From: an uncultured Roseiflexaceae bacterium
Lineage (GTDB): Bacteria > Chloroflexota > Chloroflexia > Chloroflexales > Roseiflexaceae
Length of the DNA: 48,447 nucleotides
Direction of reading: 5' to 3'
Assembly (NCBI GenBank): GCA_937988885.1
Contig: CALKHR010000172.1
Span: 1-48,447 of the forward strand
Below are positions 40,451 through 48,340 of the stretch, piece by piece. Every line of letters begins with the position of its first letter. Position 1 is the stretch's first letter. The notes below the pieces were generated by a model. It was not told the DNA's origin and made no database searches. It saw only the letters and a program-made list of their open reading frames with translations. A program made the translations under genes and the position numbers.

Positions 40451-41821
40451 TTACGCTTGGTTTGCTTCTTGATAGCGAACATCCGATGTTGCCGCGGGAA
40501 TGCGCGACTGAGCGGCAACGATCGTCTCTGCAGCGCGACGCGCATACGTGACAGCCGCCTCGCCGTTGGTCAATTGCGGGTAGATCTGCGCGCTATTGAC
40601 CAGATACAAACCATTGATATCAGCAACGATTGGCGGGATCGCATCGGTCTTTCCGATTGGGTGGAGCGGCTCGACGTAGCGCTCGCGACCGATCCGAATG
40701 GCTGCGATATCTTCCTCTTTGAGATCGGGGAACATGCGGTGTAGATGCCCCAAAAACACCTTCTGCAACGTCTCGTTGTCCATCCGAGCGTATTCGCTAT
40801 CCGGCGCGACATATTTGGGCAGATACACCAAGTGGTAGCCACCGACGTGCTTCGGCGCGATCAGGTTAGTCGTTTCGATCACGCCGGTGAACGGGATTCG
40901 CTCATCGGTGATGTTTAGCGTGTAGTAGGGCACCAAGGGCCGTCGCAACACCAGCAGCATGCAGACGATGCCCAGGTATTCCTCAAGGCCGCTCCAGCGG
41001 GCTGCCACCTCGGTGGCCTCGGGCGGGAGCAGTCGGCGGGCGATCGGCGTCTGCAGCGTCAGCACCGCGCCGTCGCTTGCGATCTCGCCGCTCGCCAGGC
41101 GCAGCCCGCGCACTCGGCCATCGCTGATCTGGATCTGCTCGACCGTTGCGCCCGTGGTGATCGTGCCGCCGCGTTTGGTGATCTCCTGCGCCAGCGCCTG
41201 GATCAGCATGTTGTAGCCACCCGTGAGGTAGCACATCATCTCTTTGGCGTTGGTCTTATCGCGGGTATCGGTCATTCGCACGAGCCGCGACCAAATGTAG
41301 GTGGCGGGGACGTTATCGTACGAGCCATCGAACTTCGCCCGCAACAAGGGCTTCCAGATATGCTCGACCGTGCCGCGACCGCCGAGTCGCGTCAGCCAAT
41401 CGACGACGGGCTGCGTTTCGAGCGAGCGCCAATCTTTCACGCGGCGAGCGGCCAGGATGGTGAACGCTAAGCGCGCCCGATCAAGCATAGAGAGCGGCGG
41501 AAAGCGGAGGAAGTCGATCGGCGTGGACATCGGGTAGATCGATGCGTTATGGTAGAAGCCCATCTTGGTGGCGACCATATGCAGCTCACCCATCAGATTG
41601 AGCTCTTCGAACAAGCTCATGAGTGTGCGGTCGCTGTTGAGAATCGCGTGGTAGTACCGATCCACCTCTACGTCGCCCAATTCGGGGAAGCGCGTGCGGC
41701 CCATCAGGCCGCCAAGCTCGTTGCTGCGCTCCCAAATGCGCACGCCTACGCCGCGTTTGAGGAGATCGTACCCAAGCGCTAAACCAAGAATGCCGGCTCC
41801 GACGATATCGATGGTTGGCAT
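40451..41821 (-). CDS. FAD-dependent oxidoreductase (amine oxidase/PPOX-like)
   Basis: A 456-residue flavoprotein. DIVGAGILGLALGYDLLKRG (4-23) is the FAD-binding GxGxxG, then IWERSNELGGLMGR; the C-terminal GLYLVNSAQIYPQLTNGEAA closes the FAD site. LTGGYNMLIQALAQEITKRG and EQIQISDGRVRGLRL are typical of the phytoene desaturase/protoporphyrinogen oxidase-like group. Members are often found in polysaccharide clusters, where their substrate is unknown. RYYHAILNSDRTLMSLFEEL resembles UDP-galactopyranose mutase relatives only loosely. AAGGAG before the ATG at 41821 supports the start. It lies between the small transporter gene (147 bases upstream) and the hairpin before the phosphotransferase gene. 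Confidence 0.82.
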   Translation of the reverse strand: MPTIDIVGAGILGLALGYDLLKRGVGVRIWERSNELGGLMGRTRFPELGDVEVDRYYHAILNSDRTLMSLFEELNLMGELHMVATKMGFYHNASIYPMSTPIDFLRFPPLSMLDRARLAFTILAARRVKDWRSLETQPVVDWLTRLGGRGTVEHIWKPLLRAKFDGSYDNVPATYIWSRLVRMTDTRDKTNAKEMMCYLTGGYNMLIQALAQEITKRGGTITTGATVEQIQISDGRVRGLRLASGEIASDGAVLTLQTPIARRLLPPEATEVAARWSGLEEYLGIVCMLLVLRRPLVPYYTLNITDERIPFTGVIETTNLIAPKHVGGYHLVYLPKYVAPDSEYARMDNETLQKVFLGHLHRMFPDLKEEDIAAIRIGRERYVEPLHPIGKTDAIPPIVADINGLYLVNSAQIYPQLTNGEAAVTYARRAAETIVAAQSRIPAATSDVRYQEANQA

Positions 41822-41968
41822 ACTGTTCGAACTCCTTCTACAGTGGGAATACAACTGCGTAAAAACAGTTTGACCCACAAATGCAGTTTAGTAGAAAGGT
41901 TTGACAGTTGGATGACGAAGCGCCACACTCCGATGAGCTTTTCGTTATCCAAAGCTGCCTACGAGCGG

Positions 41969-42334
41969 CTAACTACGGGCCACCAACAGGACGCCGATGC
42001 AGATCACCATCATGCCGATCCAGCGAATCGTCGGAATGCTTTCGTGGAAGATCAGCCAGGCCGAGATCAAGCCCAACACAATGCCCAAGCTCACGAACGG
42101 GTACGAGTAGCTCAGCGGTACGCGGCTGATGAACACCAGCCAGAAGAAGGTACCTGTGCCGTAGATGAGCAGCCCGCCGATCACATAGGGCGAGGTGGCG
42201 ATGCGCAAAATCAGCGCAGGCACACCGCTCGCGCTCAACTGCACCGCCCCGATATGAATCATGCCTTGTTTCAGCAGAAGTTGACCAATAACACCGAGAA
42301 GGGTCGAAAGCAGGAGTGGTAGAAAGGTTGCCAT
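41969..42334 (-). CDS. Small EamA/SMR-type transporter (ArnE-like), four membrane segments
   Basis: A 121-residue protein with four hydrophobic helices and very short loops, as in the small multidrug resistance and ArnE/ArnF groups. LLLKQGMIHIGA contains the Gln-Leu-Leu-Leu-Lys-Gln pattern after helix 1, and RVPLSYSYPFVSLGIVLGL and IFHESIPTIRWIGM are family segments in helices 3 and 4. The Glu of classical EmrE (in helix 1) is absent, so drug export is unlikely. In a glycan locus such proteins may flip lipid-linked monosaccharides. AAGGAG before the ATG at 42334 marks the start. The gene lies 127 bases downstream of the 2-epimerase gene. Confidence 0.82.
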   Translation of the reverse strand: MATFLPLLLSTLLGVIGQLLLKQGMIHIGAVQLSASGVPALILRIATSPYVIGGLLIYGTGTFFWLVFISRVPLSYSYPFVSLGIVLGLISAWLIFHESIPTIRWIGMMVICIGVLLVARS

Positions 42335-42461
42335 AATCCGAACTCCTTGTGTTTGCTCGATCTTGAGAGATTGATCATTGTTGGTACTGCGTGATTGCAG
42401 ACGCATAACACTGCTCCTGAAGGTGTTAGTGACGGGCGCAATTGATTGTGCTGTCACGCAA

Positions 42462-43547
42462 CTAGGCGAAATAGGCTTGGATGGCTGCCAAGGTGCGCTC
42501 GCTGGCGCCTGGCCAAGTCGGTGCGTCGATGGCCCGCAGCTTGGCGAGGCCGTCGGGTTGCAGCCACGTGGCCGCACCGGCGCACACCGATTCGTAGGTA
42601 TTGCCGATCAGCACGTGGACGCCCGCATCGATCAAGTAGCTCCATTCTGTCGAGTTGCGCAGAATCAGCGCTGGAGTGCCGAGCGCGGCGGCTTCCTCTT
42701 GCAGGCCGCCCGAGTCGGTGAGCAGCGCGTTTGCGTTCTCGACCAGTTTCAGCGTGTCGAGGTAGCCCAGCGGCGCGCAGCAACGAATGTGTGCTGGCAC
42801 TTCAAGCTCTTGCTGGCGCAGCGCTTGGGCGGTGCGCGGGTGGATCGGGAACACGATCTGGTGTTCGCGACCAATCGCATCGAGGGCGCGGATCAGCTCG
42901 GGCAGGTGCTCTGGCGCTGTGTTCTCGGCGCGGTGCATCGTCAGCACAATGTAGCTGCGAGGCTGCAACTCCAAGTGTTCGAGGATGTTCGATGCCTTGG
43001 CAAAGTGGCGGTTACGTTGCACGGCATCGATCGCGCTGGAACCGACCATCTTGATGATGTCGCTGGAGATGCCCTCCTCGCGCAGGTTGGTGAGCGCGAC
43101 ATGATCGGGCGCGAGCAGCAATGCCGACAGATGATCGACCACCACGCGGTTCAACTCCTCGGGCATGCGCCGATCGAACGAGCGGCATCCGGCCTCAAGA
43201 TGCGCCACGGGGATGCCCAGCTTGGCCGCCGCCAGCCCGCCCGCCAACGTCGTGTTGGTATCGCCCTGCACCAGCACCATATCGGGCTGCTCGTCCAGTA
43301 AGATCGGCTCAAGGCGCATCAGCATACGCGCGGTCTGCTCGCCGTGCTGCGCTGATCCAACCGCCAAGCTGTAGTTGGGCCGTGGCAACTCAAGCTCGTT
43401 GAAGAACACCTCGTCCATGGCGTGGGAGTAGTGTTGCCCCGAATGCACCAGGACGTGTTCGAAGTGCTGGTTGAGCAGCGGCAACAGCGGCGAGAGCTTG
43501 ATGATCTCCGGGCGCGTGCCGAGGAACGTGAGGATCTTCTTGCTCAT
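42462..43547 (-). CDS. wecB: UDP-N-acetylglucosamine 2-epimerase family, WbpI/WlbD-like
   Basis: A 361-residue GT-B fold epimerase. LTFLGTRPEIIKLSPLL is the family start; HSGQHYSHAMDEVFF, VQGDTNTTLAGGLAA and AHLEAGCRSFDRRMPEELNR contain the catalytic Asp and Glu residues, TMHRAENT the UDP-binding His, and DSGGLQEEAAALGTPALILR the UDP loop. QGDTN, SFDRRMPEE and NSTEW resemble the subgroup that epimerises UDP-2,3-diacetamido-2,3-dideoxyglucuronic acid (WbpI/WlbD) more than plain WecB. With the dehydrogenase, aminotransferase and acetyltransferase of the locus it would give UDP-ManNAc3NAcA. The start overlaps the stop of the upstream GT2 gene in ATGA, which implies translational coupling. Confidence 0.92.
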   Translation of the reverse strand: MSKKILTFLGTRPEIIKLSPLLPLLNQHFEHVLVHSGQHYSHAMDEVFFNELELPRPNYSLAVGSAQHGEQTARMLMRLEPILLDEQPDMVLVQGDTNTTLAGGLAAAKLGIPVAHLEAGCRSFDRRMPEELNRVVVDHLSALLLAPDHVALTNLREEGISSDIIKMVGSSAIDAVQRNRHFAKASNILEHLELQPRSYIVLTMHRAENTAPEHLPELIRALDAIGREHQIVFPIHPRTAQALRQQELEVPAHIRCCAPLGYLDTLKLVENANALLTDSGGLQEEAAALGTPALILRNSTEWSYLIDAGVHVLIGNTYESVCAGAATWLQPDGLAKLRAIDAPTWPGASERTLAAIQAYFA

Positions 43548-44293
43548 ACAGTGCCTCGCGTGTGATGGGTGGCGCGCCCGAGCGTGCTGATTCGCCGCCA
43601 CAGCACTTGGGCCTGGAAGCGCAGGTGCGAGCGGGTGATCTGCCAGACGCGCGCCTTCGACTGACCGTAGCGGCGGACGCGCAACGTGGCGGGGAACTCC
43701 GCCACACGGTAACCGGCGAGCAGCGCGCCCACCAACAGCTCCGTGACCATCAGGAAGCCATCGGAAGTCGTTTTGATCTGTTCCACCACATCGCGGCGGT
43801 AGGCTCGGTACATCGCCGTGTAGGTGTGCAGGTGCCGATCGAGCAGGATGCGGTACATCAGCGACGCGCCCTTGCTGAACAGCAAGCGGTAGGCGGGCAC
43901 GCCATCGACGCCACCCGCCGGGTGGTAGGGTGAGGCAGTCACAATATCGATGCCGGGCCGCAGCAGCGCCAGCATCTCGGGGATCGTGGTGAATGGGTAG
44001 GTGCCATCGCTATCGGTTGTGACGATGATGTCACCCCGCGCATGGGCGAACCCCGTTCGCAGCGCCGCGCCTAAGCCACGGTTCTGCGGATGCTGAATGA
44101 TTTTGACCTGGGGCCAATCGGCGAACGTCTGCTGGAGACGGGTAAACGTATTATCGGAACTGCCGTCATCGACAAGGATCATCTCCCATTCGCCATATGT
44201 ATCGAACACAGGGCGAATAGCTGAGATTTGCTCGTACATCTGAGCAATATTGTCGGACTCGTTAAAGCAGGGGATGACAAGCGAAAGGTTCAT
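43544..44293 (-). CDS. Family 2 glycosyltransferase (DPM-like), first gene of second glycan locus
   Basis: A 249-residue GT-A enzyme. LSLVIPCFNESDNIAQMYEQ is the first binding strand, LVDDGSSDNTF the nucleotide site, GLGAALRTGFAHARGD the following helix and TTDSDGTYPFTTIPEM the metal-binding DxD region. The end is basic (KARVWQITRSHLRFQAQ) and probably lies on the membrane. It resembles the dolichyl-phosphate mannosyltransferase group and the GT2 enzyme at 22741, though not closely. The ribosome site is AGGAAC with a further GGGAA. A terminator (44399-44434) separates it from the surface-protein genes, so it likely has its own promoter in 44294-44398, which I could not identify. The stop overlaps the next start by four bases. 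Confidence 0.92.
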   Translation of the reverse strand: MNLSLVIPCFNESDNIAQMYEQISAIRPVFDTYGEWEMILVDDGSSDNTFTRLQQTFADWPQVKIIQHPQNRGLGAALRTGFAHARGDIIVTTDSDGTYPFTTIPEMLALLRPGIDIVTASPYHPAGGVDGVPAYRLLFSKGASLMYRILLDRHLHTYTAMYRAYRRDVVEQIKTTSDGFLMVTELLVGALLAGYRVAEFPATLRVRRYGQSKARVWQITRSHLRFQAQVLWRRISTLGRATHHTRGTV

Positions 44294-44398
44294 TTCCCTG
44301 TTCCTTTCAGCGCATCGGCGCTAAATAGAAAAAAGCAGTTAAGAAAGTGAGCTTCACGCAGCAAGTGCAATCAAAACAGGGTTCGCGATGGCGAAAAG

Positions 44399-44434
44399 AA
44401 AGCATCTCAACGGATCTAAGCATTGAGATGCTTT
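44399..44434 (-). terminator. Rho-independent terminator after the Thr/Ala-rich surface protein
   Basis: AAAGCATCTCAA and TTGAGATGCTTT make a 12-bp stem around a 12-base loop. In the minus direction TTTCTTTT follows; in the plus direction TTTTT overlaps the stem end. It ends the gene at 44482 and isolates the glycan locus. Confidence 0.85.
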
Positions 44435-44481
44435 TTCGATACGTTAGTTGAGATAACGAAAAGTAAATGTACTACCGCCGA

Positions 44482-45855
44482 TCATCGCCTCACAAACGGC
44501 AGATACACGGCATGTGTTGTATCTGACCCTTGCACAGGCGTAACTGTGTGCGTCGGCGTTGCCGTGCGCGTCGGTGTTGCCGTGCGCGTCGGTGTTGCCG
44601 TTTCGGTCGTCGGTGCAGTCGCAGTCGCAGTCGCCGTTTTGGTTGTGGTGGCCGTTGCGGTTGCAGTGGCAGTTGCCGTCGCTGTAGCGGTTGCAGTCGC
44701 CGTCGCTGTAGCGGTTGCCGTTTGCGTTGCGGTTGCAGTGGCAGTTGCCGTCGCTGTAGCGGTGGCAGTTGCCGTCGCTGTAGCGGTTGCAGTGGCCGTT
44801 TCCGTTAGAGTCGGCGTTATTGTGGGCAATGCCGCATACGAAGCTCTGATCTCCTCCAGGATCGGGCTGAGCTGTGGGTCACTGCTCGTCATCTCCAGGC
44901 GGTATTGGAGGTAACGCCCACTAGGCACACCTAGTGCATCCCCACTCTGCGCGACCGTAGCCCAGGCGCTCCACGTGCTGCCATCGTTCGAGCTGCGCAC
45001 CTGTACGAGCAGCGATGTGCCACTGACAACACTCGCCTCCCAAGCTAATTGCTGCCAATCCACCTCTTCGCCAGCATCGAACGGGCAACTAATAAACGTG
45101 CCTTCCGATTGAAATGGCGGCAGTGCATACACCGAATCGGCCACCAGTTTTGGAGTGTTGGTGCTGTTTGAGAGATAGATGTGCATCGGAGGCAGCGGAT
45201 TAATGGTCATCGTCGCTACCTCGGTCCCATCGATAACAAAGATCACTGTATCTTCAGTGCCGTTTGAGCTCCACTCGATACGATAGGTATGCGTGCCTGT
45301 CGGGAGTGGACCCAAATCCACCCGCTGCTCGCTGGCGCTGTTATTAAGGCGAGCGAATAAGGTGTTGTTGGTGTTGAAGGTGCTGAAGAGCGCGTATCGA
45401 TCACCGCCAAAGCCGAGCGTGCCTAGGCCAAAGTGTTGGAACGACGCATTACCGAACGTCACTTCGCCCTCGAGCGTGATGTGCGAGAACGTATCAGCCG
45501 AACGAATATAGGCACCATCGTTCGCGCCGATCTCCACAGTACCGTTCAGCGTAGGAGAGAAAGGCCCATCCGACCATGTTCCCGCCACCCAAAGCGCATC
45601 ATCGAGTGTTGGCCCATCGAAGGTATCGGCAAAGACAGGAGCGAGTTGGAGCGCTCCATCGCCGAATGAACTAATCATCATCTGATCCAGCGTACTACAC
45701 CCATCAAAATCGGCACGGGTTGTGTGGATAAGCTCTGTCGCTTGAGCAACGGCTCGCATTGTTGTGAACGATGCAGGTGCAGTCAACTGCATCATTGTGC
45801 CGAGGCCGAATAGAAGGCCCATCAGAGCTAAGCAGGTGAGATGTAATCGTTGCAT
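44482..45855 (-). CDS. Secreted surface protein with lectin-like domain, Thr-Ala repeat linker and C-terminal YLPFVRR
   Basis: A 457-residue protein with a signal peptide (hydrophobic residues 5-30). Residues about 70-240 look like a concanavalin/LamG-type beta-sandwich (FADTFDGPTLDDALWVAGTW, GTHTYRIEWSSNGTEDTVIF), possibly carbohydrate-binding. A second beta-rich region (about 245-345) contains VQVRSSNDGSTWSAWATVAQ. From about 350 to 440 runs an almost pure Thr-Ala dipeptide repeat, then TPTRTATPTRTATPT. The protein ends THAVYLPFVRR. Short hydrophobic ends of this kind behind Thr-rich linkers occur in its neighbour too and may be a sorting or anchoring signal. The ribosome site is weak. Codon use inside the repeat varies at third positions. 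No enzyme motif is seen. Confidence 0.8.
   Translation of the reverse strand: MQRLHLTCLALMGLLFGLGTMMQLTAPASFTTMRAVAQATELIHTTRADFDGCSTLDQMMISSFGDGALQLAPVFADTFDGPTLDDALWVAGTWSDGPFSPTLNGTVEIGANDGAYIRSADTFSHITLEGEVTFGNASFQHFGLGTLGFGGDRYALFSTFNTNNTLFARLNNSASEQRVDLGPLPTGTHTYRIEWSSNGTEDTVIFVIDGTEVATMTINPLPPMHIYLSNSTNTPKLVADSVYALPPFQSEGTFISCPFDAGEEVDWQQLAWEASVVSGTSLLVQVRSSNDGSTWSAWATVAQSGDALGVPSGRYLQYRLEMTSSDPQLSPILEEIRASYAALPTITPTLTETATATATATATATATATATATATATQTATATATATATATATATATATATATTTKTATATATAPTTETATPTRTATPTRTATPTHTVTPVQGSDTTHAVYLPFVRR
44536..44815 (-). repeat. Coding repeat tract: Thr-Ala dipeptides and PTRTAT units
   Basis: Some 280 bases of six-base-periodic sequence (for example GTTGCC, GCAGTC and GCTGTA alternations on the plus strand) encode Thr-Ala dipeptides on the minus strand. 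The 3' part contains 18-base units such as GTTGCCGTGCGCGTCGGT twice. Length variation by slippage is likely here. Confidence 0.85.
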
Positions 45856-45919
45856 AGGCTACTTTCTATTCAACGACAAGCCAAGACATCAATGGTTTGT
45901 GCCTTTCACAAATAGCTGG

Positions 45920-48082
45920 CTAACGTCTCAACAAAGGCAAGAACGCATAGTAGATTTTTGATGATGGATTAGATGGCGTTGTGCTTGTCGTTGTCTGGGT
46001 TGGCGTAGCGGTACGCGTCGCTGTAGGTGTACGCGTCGCTGTAGGTGTACGTGTCGGCGTAGCGGTCTGGGTCGGCGTCTGAGTCGCTGTTGGCGTAGCG
46101 GTCTGGGTCGGCGTCTGAGTCGCTGTTGGCGTAGCGGTTTCGGTCGGCGTTTGAGTCGGCGTTGGTTGCGCACCGACATACTGGACAAGGACTTGGCGTG
46201 TGCCCGGTTCCACCAGGAACATCGCGTAATCGCGGCCTTTGATCGTCTCAAGCGAGAAAGGCACTGTTTGGTCGTCCACATACACATGGAGGAGTTCGCC
46301 AGCCGTCACTTCCGTAGGAACCATCATCGTGAGCGGCGCGCTCGATAGCGTTGGGCTATTGAGCGTGAACTGCAACTCGCCGCTAAGCACGTCCCACGTG
46401 ATGTTGGACATCTCGGCATCGTGACGCGTCTCAGTGAAATCGATCCACTGGTCGGCGTTCCAGATCGGCACACCCTTGCTGTTCGCATAATCGAGCATGC
46501 CCTCCGCCCATTCTTGGCCGCCTTGGTGATAGTAGTCGGTGTGGAATTGCGTCATCAACACCGCGTAATCGCCAGCCAAACTCGCATCGAGCATGGCATT
46601 GCTGATCTCGATAGCCTCAGCCGGTGTCAGATTCTCGGAGTAGATACCCGACGGGATGCCAGCGATCAGCTGCTCATCGACCAGTTGCGTGAGCTGCTGG
46701 TAGATCGGGAGAATCGTACCATCGGCGCGCACGAAGCGCATCGATTGGCCGCTGCCGGTGAGATACCCGTGTGGCCAAGGGTCGCTCGGATTCTCGCGGA
46801 GCCACGCGCCCCAGTGATAAAAGTTCGTGTCGAGCGCAATGCCGTGCGCAGCCGCGATCTCAGCAGCCTCTGTCCAGCCCTTCCAGGCGACTTGATGGTT
46901 GCGAGTGGTGCGCGATTTCGGGACGCTGTGCTGCATCGCCCACCAGCCGCCATTACCATCGGTGCCGCTATACACATCGTAGCCCTGCGCCAAACTCGTA
47001 ATGTTGTACGGTGGATAGCTGTCGGGCTTGTAGAAGGGCGTATGAATGCCGAACGTGTGCCCTTGGTTGGTCCACTGTTGCACCGAGCTACTGCTCGGGT
47101 CGCTGGCGATCGAGAGGTACAGCGTGATCTTGCCGCCGTGCTGCTCGATACTTGCGATTTGATCATTGAAGTAGCTCTGCGGGTTACCATGCGCGTCGCC
47201 CGTGAGCACCAGTATCGTCTTGGCGTGCTCGGGGAAGTACCACAAGCGCGGCATTGGCGAGGAGCTCATATCCTCAAGTAGATGCCCGAACAGCCGCATC
47301 AGTTCATCGGCCTGTGGAATGGCGATCCGGCTCAGATCGTTCCAGCGCGGGCCATTCCCCGGGCTTTGGAACAGTTCGACCGTGCGTAGGATGCCATCGC
47401 CGTCGATATCAACATCGGCGTTATTCGGGTTGCCTTGGCGCATCAGCACCACCGTGCGCGCCAAGTCGAAGGCGAACATCGCGGCTTTACCGCCACTCGT
47501 CTGTCGGAAGGTGACCGCTGGACGGTTGGTGTCGGTTGTACCGTTGTACAGCTTGGCGATCGTGATCGCCGAATCCTGATTGTATCGGTCTATCTTGCCG
47601 TGAATCTGAATACGCTCATCGTACAGACCGGCACCTGCGAGCGTGCCTGGTTGGATGCGAATATAACCGTTGTTCTGGCTGCTTCCCACGGCTGTGACGC
47701 CGAAGAGCGATTCCAGTTGGCTATCGGGACGCATCGCAATGAGATTCCCCCCATTCTCCACATACTGAGTCAGCATGTCGGCTTGCGAAGGGGTAAGGCT
47801 CATTTCTGTCAGCACAGCTATGGAATAGTTTTGTAGCTGCGAAGCATTTATTGAGGCGATATCGTGCTGCTCATAGGTGTTGAACCCTTCTGCACGCAAT
47901 ATTTCGCCGAGGTATAAACCAAATGGATTAGACGAAGTTGCACTAGTTAGGAGCACAATTGGAGCGGGAGTTGAAGCGATAACGTTATGCGGTCGATGGA
48001 TGAATCCATCAACCAATGCGCCCAACATCAAGGAAACCAACAACCAGAGCTTGAGCCTATACGAGGAAGATTTGTGCTGCAT
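45920..48082 (-). CDS. Secreted protein: ThuA/amidotransferase-like domain plus polysaccharide deacetylase-like domain, Thr/Pro linker
   Basis: A 720-residue exported protein with a signal peptide or anchor at residues 10-37. Residues about 40-270 resemble a ThuA/class I amidotransferase-like flavodoxin fold (PIVLLTSATSSNPFGLYLGE, YVENGGNLIAMRPD). Residues about 285-570 resemble a NodB-type deacetylase barrel: TILVLTGDAHG (Asp at 296) at motif 1 and HTFGIHTPFY (342-351) in place of the HxxxH metal pair. A final beta domain (about 575-650) precedes a TPTQTPTETATPT linker and the C-terminal YYAFLPLLRR. It may deacetylate or bind an extracellular polysaccharide, possibly that made by the adjacent glycan locus. 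GGAG before the ATG at 48082 sets the start. It precedes the lectin-like protein gene by 64 bases. Confidence 0.75.
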   Translation of the reverse strand: MQHKSSSYRLKLWLLVSLMLGALVDGFIHRPHNVIASTPAPIVLLTSATSSNPFGLYLGEILRAEGFNTYEQHDIASINASQLQNYSIAVLTEMSLTPSQADMLTQYVENGGNLIAMRPDSQLESLFGVTAVGSSQNNGYIRIQPGTLAGAGLYDERIQIHGKIDRYNQDSAITIAKLYNGTTDTNRPAVTFRQTSGGKAAMFAFDLARTVVLMRQGNPNNADVDIDGDGILRTVELFQSPGNGPRWNDLSRIAIPQADELMRLFGHLLEDMSSSPMPRLWYFPEHAKTILVLTGDAHGNPQSYFNDQIASIEQHGGKITLYLSIASDPSSSSVQQWTNQGHTFGIHTPFYKPDSYPPYNITSLAQGYDVYSGTDGNGGWWAMQHSVPKSRTTRNHQVAWKGWTEAAEIAAAHGIALDTNFYHWGAWLRENPSDPWPHGYLTGSGQSMRFVRADGTILPIYQQLTQLVDEQLIAGIPSGIYSENLTPAEAIEISNAMLDASLAGDYAVLMTQFHTDYYHQGGQEWAEGMLDYANSKGVPIWNADQWIDFTETRHDAEMSNITWDVLSGELQFTLNSPTLSSAPLTMMVPTEVTAGELLHVYVDDQTVPFSLETIKGRDYAMFLVEPGTRQVLVQYVGAQPTPTQTPTETATPTATQTPTQTATPTATQTPTQTATPTRTPTATRTPTATRTATPTQTTTSTTPSNPSSKIYYAFLPLLRR
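45990..46170 (-). repeat. Coding tandem repeats in Thr/Pro linker
   Basis: About 180 bases of tandemly related units (GTCTGGGTCGGCGTCTGAGT and GTAGGTGTACGCGTCGCT on the plus strand, each repeated) encode the Thr-Pro-rich linker of the deacetylase-like protein. The units differ from those of the neighbouring gene at 44536 but have the same six-base periodicity. Confidence 0.8.
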
Positions 48083-48340
48083 CGTGATTGGCTCCATTGT
48101 AGCTATAACTGTTACGTAGTTTAGATTGTCCTGATGAAAGCGAGATGAATGGAACTTCTGGCGTAGGATGATAGAAAATTTATGATGTCCTTACATTGCT
48201 GTTGAAAACATCAAGTTCCCGAAGTTTGTTTGAAATAACACCTCACATTGAGCCGAGTGCATTATTTAATGCACTCGGCTCATAACGTTGCATCACAATT
48301 CGTGTGTGACCACGTGATGAAAGGATTATGGTGCTTGAAC
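48083..48340. other. Intergenic stretch with a perfect palindrome
   Basis: About 260 bases, AT-rich, between the deacetylase-like gene and the partial gene at the window end. It holds no gene. A 16-bp inverted repeat stands at 48249-48282. On the minus strand a possible TATCAT -10 lies near 48165-48172, but its assignment is weak. Confidence 0.5.
48249..48282. repeat. Perfect 16-bp inverted repeat with two-base centre
   Basis: TGAGCCGAGTGCATTA and TAATGCACTCGGCTCA are separated by TT. It lies 58 bases downstream of the stop of the partial gene and about 165 bases upstream of the next gene on the same strand. No U-tract follows, so it may be a 3' hairpin or a protein-binding site. Confidence 0.75.

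Noticed and set aside
42462..43547. Plain WecB for enterobacterial common antigen type synthesis
   Set aside because: Not excluded, but the NSTEW and SFDRRMPEE segments and the neighbouring 3-amino-sugar genes favour the diacetamido-uronate epimerase branch.
44423..44914. Plus-strand frame rich in Val-Ala dipeptides across the repeat tract
   Set aside because: It is the mirror of the Thr-Ala repeat; the minus-strand gene has a signal peptide, folded domains and a terminator, so the plus frame is an artefact.
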